The notes below the pieces were generated by a model that was given only the letters and a program-made list of their open reading frames with translations, was not told the DNA's origin and did not search any database. A program made the translations under genes and the position numbers. DNA of 64,000 nt from Alteromonas naphthalenivorans (GTDB taxonomy: Bacteria > Pseudomonadota > Gammaproteobacteria > Enterobacterales > Alteromonadaceae): the NCBI RefSeq assembly GCF_000213655.1, contig NC_015554.1:3596001-3660000 (forward strand), read 5' to 3'. Position 1 is the stretch's first letter. Each line of letters opens with the position of its first letter. Positions 1 through 8,254 of this stretch are shown here, piece after piece.

Positions 1-336
1 CTTACCTGCGAATGTGTCGGCTAAGGTTTCGGTTTTTACTTTGTGCTCTAAACCAAACTGTTCGTCTTTAGGCGCTGGGGTTTTGCTTACCGGTGCTTCG
101 CGGCGACGTTCAGAGGCAACAGTCGGTGTATTGCTAGGTATTGCTGCGGGTATACCCGCCTGAGTACCTGAGAGGCGGTTTACTTGCTTTTCTACGCGGT
201 CATAACACACTAAACGTTGAAGGCTATTCTTAGTCTCGCTGCACTTAGCTAGTGCCTCGCCTACGGTTTCCGCTTGTGCTAAAAAGGCACTAAAAGGGAG
301 CACACTTACTAGTAGTAATAATGCACGTTTGTTCAT
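1..336 (-). CDS. Exported protein, C-terminal part outside the window
   Basis: The gene reads out of the window, so only the first 112 codons are seen. The start is the ATG at 336. Residues 1-22 form a signal peptide: a basic start, a Leu-rich core and a likely cleavage after AQA. Two cysteines in a C-x(7)-LQRLVCYDR pattern follow. This pattern is common in small periplasmic proteins with an N-terminal Cys pair. A Pro/Ser/Thr-rich linker comes next, then the start of a second domain that is cut off. It lies downstream of tatC on the same strand with a 26-base gap, but nothing ties it to Tat export, since the signal lacks twin arginines. I do not recognise a function. Confidence 0.7.
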   Translation of the reverse strand, partial: MNKRALLLLVSVLPFSAFLAQAETVGEALAKCSETKNSLQRLVCYDRVEKQVNRLSGTQAGIPAAIPSNTPTVASERRREAPVSKTPAPKDEQFGLEHKVKTETLADTFAGK

Positions 337-362
337 AGTAAATCCTTTGTTCTACTTAATTG

Positions 363-1118
363 TTATTCGATTTCAGTGCCAGTTTCTTCGTCGCTATTCC
401 GGCGGCCTTTACCCGCATACAAACTGCCTACCACGACACCTATTTCAAACAGTATCCACATAGGAATAGCTAAGAGCGTTTGAGAAATAATATCTGGTGG
501 CGTAAGTAACATGCCCACCACGAACGCACCAACTACCACATAGGGGCGTTTTGCTCGAAGTGACTTTGCATCGGTTACCCCTGTCCAGCACAGTAAGATA
601 ATGGCAATGGGAATTTCAAATGAGACCCCAAAAGCAAAGAAGAGTTTCAATACAAAATTAAGATAACTAGAGATGTCGGTACTGACCGTAACACCTTCTG
701 GTGCCACACTATTAAAGAACGCAAATGCGATAGGAAATACCACAAAATACGCAAATGCCATGCCCGCATAGAACAATAAAGTACTTGAGAGTAAAAGCGG
801 CGCAACAAGCTTTTTCTCGTTACGATAAAGCCCCGGCGCAACAAAGCCCCATACTTGGTAAAGTACATAGGGAATAGCGATAAAGAATGACAACACCAGC
901 GTAAGTTTAAACGGTGCGAAAAAAGGTGAGGCAACATCGGTAGCAATCATGCTAGCGTTTTCTGGCATAGAATCTAGCAACGGCAACGCGAGCCATTGAT
1001 AGAGGTCTTGCGAAAAGTACGCCAAACACAAAAATACCACCAGCACACTTAACAGTGCCTTTAGAATGCGGCTACGAAGCTCAATTAAATGAGATATTAA
1101 ATTGTTTGCGTCAGACAT
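363..1118 (-). CDS. tatC: Sec-independent protein translocase subunit TatC
   Basis: TatC is the polytopic core of the twin-arginine translocase. With TatB it binds the twin-arginine signal peptides of folded proteins in the inner membrane. The 251-residue protein has six hydrophobic segments, starts with the family's N-terminal [13 protein letters not shown] region and holds the conserved FFAPFKLTL and TPPDIISQ segments. Length matches the family (about 250-260). It is the last gene of a tatA-tatB-tatC run read on the minus strand; its start directly follows the tatB stop. No tatD-like gene follows within the window. Identification is secure. Confidence 0.97.
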   Translation of the reverse strand: MSDANNLISHLIELRSRILKALLSVLVVFLCLAYFSQDLYQWLALPLLDSMPENASMIATDVASPFFAPFKLTLVLSFFIAIPYVLYQVWGFVAPGLYRNEKKLVAPLLLSSTLLFYAGMAFAYFVVFPIAFAFFNSVAPEGVTVSTDISSYLNFVLKLFFAFGVSFEIPIAIILLCWTGVTDAKSLRAKRPYVVVGAFVVGMLLTPPDIISQTLLAIPMWILFEIGVVVGSLYAGKGRRNSDEETGTEIE

Positions 1119-1418
1119 TTACTGTTTTTTATATGGTTCCTGAACCGACTCAGCCGCTTTTTTAAGCTCATCAACACTTTGTTCAAGCTCTGGCGAGAGA
1201 TCTTTCAAGCCTTGCTGCTCAGCTTTCTTCAGGTTTTCGTGTAATTCGTGCACGCGCAACTGATGCTCAACTTCTTGCTTAAAGCCCGTTGCTGTATTTC
1301 GTACACTTCGAATAGTGTTAATGGTGGACCGCATGGCACCTGGCAAACGTTCTGGACCTAGTATCAACAAGGCCATCACACCAATTACCAATAGCTCCCA
1401 AAAGCCAATGTCAAACAT
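1119..1418 (-). CDS. tatB: Sec-independent protein translocase subunit TatB
   Basis: TatB partners TatC in the twin-arginine signal receptor complex. The 99-residue protein has the single N-terminal membrane helix with the [26 protein letters not shown] signature features (Glu at position 8, the GPERLP hinge), then an amphipathic helix and a charged cytoplasmic tail. It is shorter than E. coli TatB (171), as in many Alteromonadales. Its ATG overlaps the last base of the tatA stop codon (TGATG arrangement), so translation is probably coupled. Position between tatA and tatC supports the TatB rather than TatA call. Confidence 0.95.
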   Translation of the reverse strand: MFDIGFWELLVIGVMALLILGPERLPGAMRSTINTIRSVRNTATGFKQEVEHQLRVHELHENLKKAEQQGLKDLSPELEQSVDELKKAAESVQEPYKKQ

Positions 1419-1657
1419 CAGGATTTTTCTTTAACGTCGCTCTGCGTTTTCGTTGAAACAGTGTCAGCAGTATCATTGTCTTCTACCTGCTTCTTCTGCT
1501 CGAAATCGGCATCTTGTTCGTTTTCAGTTACTGCTTTTTTGAAGCCTTTGATTGCGCCACCTAAGTCGGTGCCAATCCCTTTCAAACGTTTTGTGCCAAA
1601 AAGTAAAACTACAATTACTAAGATAATGAGTAACTGCCAGATTCCAATACCGCCCAT
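1418..1657 (-). CDS. tatA: Sec-independent protein translocase subunit TatA
   Basis: TatA polymerises to form the membrane passage of the Tat system. The 79-residue protein begins [20 protein letters not shown], then the [20 protein letters not shown] amphipathic helix that marks TatA, then an acidic Gln/Asp/Thr-rich tail. It is first in the tatABC operon. The divergent gene at 1837 leaves about 180 bases for promoters in both directions. Secure by sequence and operon position. Confidence 0.96.
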   Translation of the reverse strand: MGGIGIWQLLIILVIVVLLFGTKRLKGIGTDLGGAIKGFKKAVTENEQDADFEQKKQVEDNDTADTVSTKTQSDVKEKS

Positions 1658-1836
1658 AAAAATAATCTCCGATACAACAGTAAGGACAGTATGCCACCCA
1701 AAGCGCTAGCTTTCACGTGAATATTTACGTGGATGAATAATCGTTGACGTTTATTATCACAACAAGCATCCTGATGGTAATTAACTGATACGGATATCAT
1801 TTCACCGCGTAATCGTTAGAGGGAGTTTGGGTTGTT

Positions 1837-2796
1837 ATGTTGTGTTTAGCAGTCTCATTGTGTTTATTGCTTACTGACCAGAGTGATAACCAGCCTATTC
1901 CTACCCATGAGGTAGTGAATAATGCACAAAACAATGTTGAACCTCACCAGCCTATGCAATGGTTTGATGTGTGGCAACGCAGCTTCACCGACTCTATGGA
2001 CTTTACCGTAAGTAAGTTCGATGGTTTGTTCTCCGATGGTTCACACGCCAAAGGAAAGGCGAAAGCAGAAGGGAGAATTCAACTTAGCTGGGAACCTAGA
2101 ACCAGAGATATCGCAGAAACCGATCTTCGTTTTCGTATTCGTGTTTCACTCCCCCACCTCGAAAATCGCGTAGACTTGCTATTAAGTGACAACGAAGATG
2201 AAACCCAAAGCGATACGATAAAAGCGGCGCGTTCTCCCTCACTGGGAAGACAAGACAATACGACCATTTCGCTGCGGTTTCGCCCCGATATAAACTCTCA
2301 CTATTCATTTCGTGTTGGTGCAGGAAGACGGGATCAGCTCTATGTAAAAGCTCGTTACCGTGATGCCTATGCATTTAACTCCCATTGGGCCATGCTTTAC
2401 GACACTGAAATATATCAATACACGCGGGATCAATTTGGCGCAGAGTTAGGCACCTCTATCCAGCATGTTAGTAGTAACAACAACGTCACTCGGTTAAACA
2501 ACCGCTTTTATTTTCGAGACAATAGCAACGACTGGTTGTGGCGACACGAGATACAACACTTGTACCCTATCAACAACCACAATGCTTTGGTTTATAGCTT
2601 TATGGTGGAAGGCTTGAATAAACCTACCTATCAAGTAGAAGAGGTGTACACAGGTTTACGTTGGCGCAGCAATCCAATAAGAGAATGGCTTTATTTCGAG
2701 GTAGAACCATTTGTATTATGGCTTCGAAGTGAGGACTTCTCGCCGTCTTATGGTATGGCACTTCGCTTAGAAGCTTATTACGGAAAAGGCGAGTAA
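1837..2796 (+). CDS. Conserved exported protein of unknown function
   Basis: A 319-residue protein with a short hydrophobic start (residues 1-13) that could be a signal peptide. The body has many alternating polar/aromatic stretches (for example HYSFRVGAGRRDQLYVKARY) and ends in strand-like segments (EWLYFEVEPFVLWLR, GMALRLEAYYG). This resembles an outer-membrane beta barrel of roughly 12 strands, but the last residue is Glu rather than the usual terminal aromatic. An AGAGGGA ribosome site lies 12 bases before the ATG. The gene stands alone, divergent from tatA, and its stop codon lies inside the stem of a strong terminator. I cannot name a family or function; envelope location is an inference. 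Confidence 0.75.
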   Translation: MLCLAVSLCLLLTDQSDNQPIPTHEVVNNAQNNVEPHQPMQWFDVWQRSFTDSMDFTVSKFDGLFSDGSHAKGKAKAEGRIQLSWEPRTRDIAETDLRFRIRVSLPHLENRVDLLLSDNEDETQSDTIKAARSPSLGRQDNTTISLRFRPDINSHYSFRVGAGRRDQLYVKARYRDAYAFNSHWAMLYDTEIYQYTRDQFGAELGTSIQHVSSNNNVTRLNNRFYFRDNSNDWLWRHEIQHLYPINNHNALVYSFMVEGLNKPTYQVEEVYTGLRWRSNPIREWLYFEVEPFVLWLRSEDFSPSYGMALRLEAYYGKGE

Positions 2797-2817
2797 CTCT
2801 CGTTACTCGCCCTTTTT
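2788..2817. terminator. Bidirectional intrinsic terminator
   Basis: A perfect 10-bp stem (GGCGAGTAAC / GTTACTCGCC) with a TCTC loop is followed by CTTTTT on the plus strand and preceded by AAAA, which gives a T run for minus-strand transcripts. It serves the gene ending at 2796, whose stop codon is in the left arm, and probably also ilvH, which ends 50 bases away on the other strand. Confidence 0.9.
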
Positions 2818-2867
2818 CATTTCTTTGGCGCTTTATGTGCTTCGCTTTGCACGTTAATTTTCACCCG

Positions 2868-3365
2868 TTAAGGGCGTAACGCGCGCTCGCCTCTTGCTAA
2901 ACCACACACGCCTGTGCGTGATGATTCAATCACTTCCGCACATTGGGCCATGGTAGCCGCAAAAGCGTCTAGTTTGTCGGTAGTGCCCGTAATTTCAATG
3001 GTGTAGTTATTCGCATGAACATCTAAGATGCGCCCACGGAAAATATCACTATTGCGCTTTACTTCAGCACGTACTGATTCAGTGCGAGTCGCCACTTTAA
3101 TTAGCATCAACTCACGCTCAATATGAGTGCCTTCAGTTAAATCCACCACTTTAAGCACATCAATAAGCTTATTCACTTGCTTAGTAATCTGCTCAATGAC
3201 TTTATCATCACCATGGGTAATGATGGTAAGGCGAGATAAGCTGCCATCGTCAGTAGGGGCTACACAAAGAGAGTCTACGTTGTAACCACGCTGTGAAAAA
3301 ACACCTACGATACGAGATAACGCGCCAGGTGCGTTTTCCATTAATACAGAAATTATACGTTTCAT
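2868..3365 (-). CDS. ilvH: Acetolactate synthase small (regulatory) subunit
   Basis: Regulatory subunit of acetohydroxyacid synthase, the first shared step of valine, leucine and isoleucine synthesis; it confers feedback inhibition by valine. The 165 residues match E. coli IlvH (163). An ACT domain is visible at the N terminus (RIISVLMENAPGALSRIVGVF with the NAPGALSR effector-site motif and GYNVDSL), followed by the IlvH C-terminal domain ending near CGLARGERAL. Its start overlaps the ilvI stop by one base (TAATG), so the pair is translationally coupled. Confidence 0.97.
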   Translation of the reverse strand: MKRIISVLMENAPGALSRIVGVFSQRGYNVDSLCVAPTDDGSLSRLTIITHGDDKVIEQITKQVNKLIDVLKVVDLTEGTHIERELMLIKVATRTESVRAEVKRNSDIFRGRILDVHANNYTIEITGTTDKLDAFAATMAQCAEVIESSRTGVCGLARGERALRP

Positions 3366-5083
3366 TAGGTACGCTCCGTCTTACTTAAGCGCATATCATC
3401 CATAGCGCCAAACTTAATTTGCATTGGATATACGTGCTCGTTCTGATCTACCGCTATGTCCATAAACACAAGGCGGTCTTTAAGACTGAAACATTTCTCC
3501 ATCGCTGCATCTAATTCATCTAATTTATCTACTTTGATACCTACATGGCCATAAGACTCTGCAAGCTTCACAAAATCTGGCATTGAGTCCATATAGGAAT
3601 GCGAGTGACGACCTTTGTAAATCATATCTTGCCACTGACGAACCATGCCTAATGCGCGGTTGTTCAAGGTAATGATTTTAATCGGCAAGTTGTACTGCAA
3701 ACAGGTAGATAGTTCCTGAATATTCATTTGAATACTACCGTCACCCGTTACCACTACCGAGGTAGACTCAGGGTGTGCAAACTGTACGCCCATCGCTGCA
3801 GGTAAACCAAAGCCCATGGTGCCTAAGCCACCTGAGTTAATCCACTGGCGAGGTTTATCAAATGGATAATATAAGGCAGCGAACATTTGATGTTGACCAA
3901 CATCAGAACTTACATAAGCTTCACCATTGGTGTGCTTGTAAATGGACTGGATAACTTGCTGTGGCTTAATTACCGTATCGCCTTGCTCGTAGTTCAAACA
4001 TTCACGAGAGCGCCACTGGGTAATTTGTTGCCACCAATCCGCTAACTTCTCTTTTTGACCAGACAAGTCTTTATTAACAAGCTGTTCTAAAATTTGGTCG
4101 AGTACTTTATCGACTGAGCCAACTACCGGAATATGCGCGTTAATGGTTTTAGAGATAGACGCCGGGTCGATATCCACATGAATAATATCGGCATGCGGAC
4201 AGAATTTCGCTACGTTGTTAGTAACGCGATCATCGAAACGTGCACCCAAGGCAATAATGCAATCAGCATTATGCATGGTTTTGTTTGCTTCAAGTGTGCC
4301 GTGCATACCTAGCATACCCACGAACTGCTCGTGTGTGCCTGGCATGGCACCTAGCCCCATTAACGTACAGGTAACTGGTGCATTTAACTTTTCAGCTAAT
4401 TCGATAACTCGTGACGACGCTTCAGATGTAACCGCGCCACCACCAACATAAAGTACTGGACGTTCGGCTTTTACCAAAGAAGCGACGGCTTTCTTAATTT
4501 GCTTTGTATGCCCACGCTCGGTTGGGTTATACGAACGCATTGTCACATCGGTTGGGAACACGTAAGGGTGATCTTCAGCAACATTAACAATGTCTTTTGG
4601 TAAATCGACTACCACTGGGCCAGGGCGACCCGTATTTGCAATGTAATACGCTTTCGCAATGGCTTCTGGAATATCTACCGCGCGCTTTACTAGAAAGCTG
4701 TGTTTTACGATTGGACGAGAACACCCTACCATATCAGTTTCTTGGAAGGCATCTTCACCAATATGCATTGAAGGTACTTGCCCAGACAATACAACCATTG
4801 GAATTGAATCCATATAAGCGGTAGCAATACCGGTGATGGTATTGGTTGCGCCAGGGCCTGAAGTGACGAGGACTGTGCCGGTTTTGCCAGTTGAACGTGC
4901 ATAACCATCCGCCATATGAGCGGCTGCCTGTTCATGACGCACGAGGACATGTTCGACATCTTCTTGCGCATATAAAGCGTCATAAATGTCTAGTACGGCA
5001 CCACCTGGGTAGCCGAACACATGTGTTACTCCTACATCTTTTAGCGCTTCTACCACCATGGCAGCGCCCGACATCATTTTCAC
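3365..5083 (-). CDS. ilvI: Acetolactate synthase large (catalytic) subunit
   Basis: Catalytic subunit of acetohydroxyacid synthase, which joins two pyruvates, or pyruvate and 2-oxobutyrate, using thiamine diphosphate with FAD as structural cofactor. The 572 residues match IlvI (574). The N-terminal Pyr domain carries [15 protein letters not shown] and the catalytic Glu in [16 protein letters not shown]. The central domain carries the GGGAV and GMHGT segments. The C-terminal PP domain carries the [12 protein letters not shown] diphosphate-binding motif. The partner ilvH follows with a one-base overlap. I use ilvI because of the ilvIH arrangement; ilvB or ilvG would describe the same reaction. 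Upstream lies an 11-bp inverted repeat listed separately. Confidence 0.95.
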   Translation of the reverse strand: MKMMSGAAMVVEALKDVGVTHVFGYPGGAVLDIYDALYAQEDVEHVLVRHEQAAAHMADGYARSTGKTGTVLVTSGPGATNTITGIATAYMDSIPMVVLSGQVPSMHIGEDAFQETDMVGCSRPIVKHSFLVKRAVDIPEAIAKAYYIANTGRPGPVVVDLPKDIVNVAEDHPYVFPTDVTMRSYNPTERGHTKQIKKAVASLVKAERPVLYVGGGAVTSEASSRVIELAEKLNAPVTCTLMGLGAMPGTHEQFVGMLGMHGTLEANKTMHNADCIIALGARFDDRVTNNVAKFCPHADIIHVDIDPASISKTINAHIPVVGSVDKVLDQILEQLVNKDLSGQKEKLADWWQQITQWRSRECLNYEQGDTVIKPQQVIQSIYKHTNGEAYVSSDVGQHQMFAALYYPFDKPRQWINSGGLGTMGFGLPAAMGVQFAHPESTSVVVTGDGSIQMNIQELSTCLQYNLPIKIITLNNRALGMVRQWQDMIYKGRHSHSYMDSMPDFVKLAESYGHVGIKVDKLDELDAAMEKCFSLKDRLVFMDIAVDQNEHVYPMQIKFGAMDDMRLSKTERT

Positions 5084-5100
5084 AGTTCTCTCTCCTGTAT

Positions 5101-5178
5101 CGGTTTGGTGTATTGTCAGCGAATGTTGACGATGAGCGGACTATAACGAAGGAAGTAGGAAGATAAAACACCAAACCG
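5101..5178. repeat. Widely spaced 11-bp inverted repeat upstream of ilvI
   Basis: CGGTTTGGTGT at 5101-5111 is exactly mirrored by ACACCAAACCG at 5168-5178, with 56 bases between. The repeat starts 18 bases before the ilvI ATG on its upstream side. A TATAGT that could be a minus-strand -10 box lies between the arms. It may be a pair of protein-binding half sites or a large RNA stem. No T run follows, so it is not a terminator. The rest of the 5084-5285 gap is AT-rich with no gene. Confidence 0.5.
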
Positions 5179-5285
5179 CACAAAAGTGAGATATATATCC
5201 CAATATTCAAGATAATTAGGATGAATCTTTTGATGCGATGAAATTAATAGCTAATATTAGGATAAGCTTCACAATAATTTAACAA

Positions 5286-5666
5286 TTAATCGTCATCTAT
5301 ATTTATTTCTAGGTCATTATCGTCATCTATTTCGACAGTATCGTCTGTATCTTCGGTAACTACTCGCTTTGAACCATAAATACTGGCTGCTTTGGGCCGG
5401 TTAATTCGGTTTTGATATTTTATCCATGCTTTTGCCTGAGGCGTTTGTGGCTCACATTGCCCTAACGCAGCATTAAGATAGTTAATTTCGACATCAGAAC
5501 TAGGTTCAATCTTGCCATCTACTAAGGCTGCAAACAAACTACCATGGGCTTGCAATAACTTACTTTCAGAAATTGAAAAATCACCGGAGCGAGCGAAGCC
5601 ATATGGGTAATGCTTTTTATCAGCAAACGGACGGTTGATCAGTTTCTCTCTGGATAATGTTGTCAT
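5286..5666 (-). CDS. maoP: MaoP (YifE, DUF413) macrodomain Ori organisation protein
   Basis: This 126-residue protein matches the DUF413 family of E. coli MaoP/YifE, which helps organise the Ori macrodomain through a nearby DNA site (maoS). The family core is plain: FADKKHYPYGFARSGDFS, KLLQAHG, then the AWIKYQNRINRPK block, followed by a highly acidic Asp-rich tail. I take the ATG at 5666, preceded by AAGGGG, instead of a longer upstream reading that would add 22 residues with no family counterpart. In E. coli MaoP is co-conserved with Dam, SeqA and MukBEF; a dam gene is present at 59132. No operon partner. Confidence 0.85.
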   Translation of the reverse strand: MTTLSREKLINRPFADKKHYPYGFARSGDFSISESKLLQAHGSLFAALVDGKIEPSSDVEINYLNAALGQCEPQTPQAKAWIKYQNRINRPKAASIYGSKRVVTEDTDDTVEIDDDNDLEINIDDD

Positions 5667-5926
5667 ATGACCCCTTATCTCAGCCTTTATAGCTATTATC
5701 ATACTCCCCATCGTGCGCCGATGAGGACCCATTAGCCGCGCATCTGTGTCGCTTGGCTCATTACACTGATAATTAGATAGTTGGGATTAAGAATGCTGTC
5801 AAACTGAAAAACGAGATAAGAGAAAACTTAATAAAACTGTAAAATGCTTAGATTGAACATGCGCGTTACATACGCAACGCACACATGGTAATCAGGCGTA
5901 CTCGGCCTATTTTTTAAATACAGGTA

Positions 5927-6421
5927 CTACTTCCTGCTTTTAGGCACCCAAGCCCAAATCATTTCACACAGAACAGGCTCGATACCTTGAGCATCGGTTA
6001 CTTTAACCGCTACCGTAACTTCACCTTTCTCTTGAGTTTGCATTAACGCTATTTGTTCATCGGTAAGGTGCGCTACTGCATGCATATCGCCCTGTGCGCG
6101 CTTCACATATTTAAAATTCATTTCTTTAATCAGCGGTAACTTGTCACCAGGAAGGTTAACTCCAACTACAAAGCCCGTAGAAGACTCCGCTAGCAATGCC
6201 ATTGCAGCCGCATGCACACTGCCAATATGATTTTGTGCTTTCTTGTAGTTTTTTTGACGAAACGTTACCGATTTCAAATCGGTTTCCAGAATATCGATAC
6301 TGACCGTGCCCGTTAGTTTCACTTTGTAGCGGAACATCCAAGTCAACATGCGTTGGCGAAGCCATGTTGGATAGGTATTGGCTTTTTTCGCAAAGTTGCG
6401 CAACGGGTTTGGTACGGACAT
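5927..6421 (-). CDS. DUF4442 hot-dog fold thioesterase-like protein
   Basis: A 164-residue protein that fits the DUF4442 group of hot-dog fold proteins related to acyl-CoA thioesterases (PaaI/YiiD type). Visible features are the central-helix region NHIGSVHAAAMALLAESSTG, where family members place the catalytic acidic residue, and the strand-rich C-terminal half ending PVLCEMIWAWVPK. The ATG at 6421 is preceded by AGAGAG; a GTG at 6442 would add seven residues. It probably hydrolyses an acyl thioester, but substrate and pathway are unknown. It shares a strand with the sulfotransferase upstream (76-base gap). Confidence 0.75.
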   Translation of the reverse strand: MSVPNPLRNFAKKANTYPTWLRQRMLTWMFRYKVKLTGTVSIDILETDLKSVTFRQKNYKKAQNHIGSVHAAAMALLAESSTGFVVGVNLPGDKLPLIKEMNFKYVKRAQGDMHAVAHLTDEQIALMQTQEKGEVTVAVKVTDAQGIEPVLCEMIWAWVPKSRK

Positions 6422-6497
6422 AATTTTCTCTCTGAAATACACTTCTTCTGGTTAGACCAGTGAGATTATGCTGCCACCGCAAAGGATGCAAGTAGTT

Positions 6498-8084
6498 TTA
6501 ACAATACCCTAACAATTTTTGGAGGGTAAGCGTGTGTGCTTCATAATGTTTCCAGCGACCAATCGAACGGGTATTAATCGCTTCTCGAACTTGAACTTTA
6601 CTCGCGGTAGATACTGGCAAGGTGTTCCGCTCTACATGCAGACACTGCTCTTCCCAGGCTAAATCACAAAACGAAAGTAATTTGGGGACTTCTTCACTAG
6701 GGTTTATCGCCAAGGCTTCGTAAGACTGAATATGTACGTTGCCAGGAAATTTCTGCGCCCACGCTTCCATTACCTTTTTAAATCGTAAGTAAAAACGTCC
6801 AACGACATTCAAATCATAAGCATAAGCGTAGTAAGGGCTATGAATAGAAAATAGTTGGCGATAATTGCCCACACAGGTATCCATAGGGTCACGCATCAAG
6901 CAAATGATTTTGGCATTCGGTAAAGCACGACGAATAAGATCAACATAAAAGAAATTAAACGGCAGCTTGTCGACTAAACGTTGCCCGTCTTGCTTAAGAT
7001 ACGCGGTTCGCGCTAGGTAGCACTCCCCAATTTCTTGCATATTAAGGTTTTCCGCTGCTTTTAGGGTGTCTAAATCAAGTACATGTTGTGAGGGCGTGTT
7101 GGCCAGCGATTTTACTGCCACCCCAAAATCTTGCAGTTCACCGCCTGAAGCCACTTGACTATGGTGGCTTAAAATACGCTCTACCAAGGTAGTGCCGGAA
7201 CGGGGCATACCTATTACAAAAATTGGCGAGCTGTCTTGGGCGCCATGTGCTTGAATACTTTTAATCAAGTTCTTATTAGCGCTTCCACACGGGCTATCCG
7301 CCTGCTGCTGTAGATAATCGAATAACATTTCATAATCAGCCAAGGCGTCTTGACTAGCCTGCTGCTTCGGCGCTTTGGCGTACTGTAGTGCTTCAAAAGC
7401 CTCATCGTATTGCCCTAATGCTTCATATTCTTTTGCTAGTGCATGGCCAATATGTAGTCGTCCTTCCACATGCTTGTCGCAAGTTCGTGATGCGTCCAGC
7501 AAACGATTGATATGATTTTTCTCAACTGTGATCCCCCCTAAATCAGACAGCGCAAAATGCGCCTGATAAAAATTGGGATTCAGTGAAATAGCTTGCTCGA
7601 AATGGTCTCTGGCTTGAGTAAAACTACCGGCGAACTTACTACTGACGCCATAGTTATAATGAAACTGTGGATTGTCATTATTAATAGATAAGGCGCGCTT
7701 GAAGTAAGAAAGTGCCCCTTCGTGATCGCCTACTCTACTTAGCGCTACCCCAACCGTATCTAAATCAAGCGCTCGGGTGAGTGACGTGGGTGGGGCGTGT
7801 TTAGCAGCGGCTTGAGCAAGATTAAGATCGCCAATTAATGCAAAGCATTTAGCGAGATAGGCATAGGTGAGCGGTCTGGCTTCTATACCATTCGATTTTT
7901 CTAACAACTTTACCGCTTTATTAATTTGCCCGATTTCAATGTGGATGATACCCAGAAGAAAATAAGCATGGGGTTCGTCGCCAAAAGCTTGTATAACCTC
8001 TACGCAAGCTTTGTGTGCTGACGTATAGTCTCTTTTGCTAATGGCTGTGGTAGCCACACTGAAATACTGCTGTTTATCTGTCAT
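6498..8084 (-). CDS. TPR-repeat sulfotransferase
   Basis: A 528-residue two-part protein. Residues 1-235 hold tetratricopeptide repeats (for example HAYFLLGIIHIEIGQINKA, GALSYFKRALSINNDNPQ and EQAISLNPNFYQAHFAL). Residues 285-500 are a sulfotransferase domain: the PAPS-binding loop VIGMPRSGTTLVERIL at 290-305, then VDKLPFNFFYVDLI and a PNAKIICLMRDPMDTCVGNY segment corresponding to the 3'-phosphate site. Such proteins transfer sulfate from PAPS to carbohydrate, protein or small-molecule acceptors; the acceptor here is unknown. There is no signal peptide, so it is cytoplasmic. It stands apart from polysaccharide genes, so context gives no substrate hint. Confidence 0.85.
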   Translation of the reverse strand: MTDKQQYFSVATTAISKRDYTSAHKACVEVIQAFGDEPHAYFLLGIIHIEIGQINKAVKLLEKSNGIEARPLTYAYLAKCFALIGDLNLAQAAAKHAPPTSLTRALDLDTVGVALSRVGDHEGALSYFKRALSINNDNPQFHYNYGVSSKFAGSFTQARDHFEQAISLNPNFYQAHFALSDLGGITVEKNHINRLLDASRTCDKHVEGRLHIGHALAKEYEALGQYDEAFEALQYAKAPKQQASQDALADYEMLFDYLQQQADSPCGSANKNLIKSIQAHGAQDSSPIFVIGMPRSGTTLVERILSHHSQVASGGELQDFGVAVKSLANTPSQHVLDLDTLKAAENLNMQEIGECYLARTAYLKQDGQRLVDKLPFNFFYVDLIRRALPNAKIICLMRDPMDTCVGNYRQLFSIHSPYYAYAYDLNVVGRFYLRFKKVMEAWAQKFPGNVHIQSYEALAINPSEEVPKLLSFCDLAWEEQCLHVERNTLPVSTASKVQVREAINTRSIGRWKHYEAHTLTLQKLLGYC

Positions 8085-8203
8085 TTTTATCTATCATTTT
8101 TGTTTGCAATTTTTATCTGTTCACGCAGTCTGTCATTTCTATTTCAGGCTAATGTCCAAGCTTGTGTTCGGGCTTATGATTATCACTGCAGTTAATAAGC
8201 CTG

Positions 8204-8231
8204 AAAAAAAGGCACTCCATGGAGTGCCTTT
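8204..8231 (-). terminator. Intrinsic terminator of the TonB receptor gene
   Basis: GGCACTC / GAGTGCC with a CATG loop at 8211-8228, flanked on the minus strand by AAA before and seven Ts after. It sits 24 bases past the receptor stop codon and ends that transcript. Confidence 0.88.
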
Positions 8232-8254
8232 AGTACGTACAGCTATTAATACTA

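Noticed and set aside
4980..5210. Minus-strand frame upstream of ilvI as a leader peptide
   Set aside because: It starts at a TTG without a ribosome site, runs far into ilvI in another frame and has no clustered branched-chain codons before a terminator.
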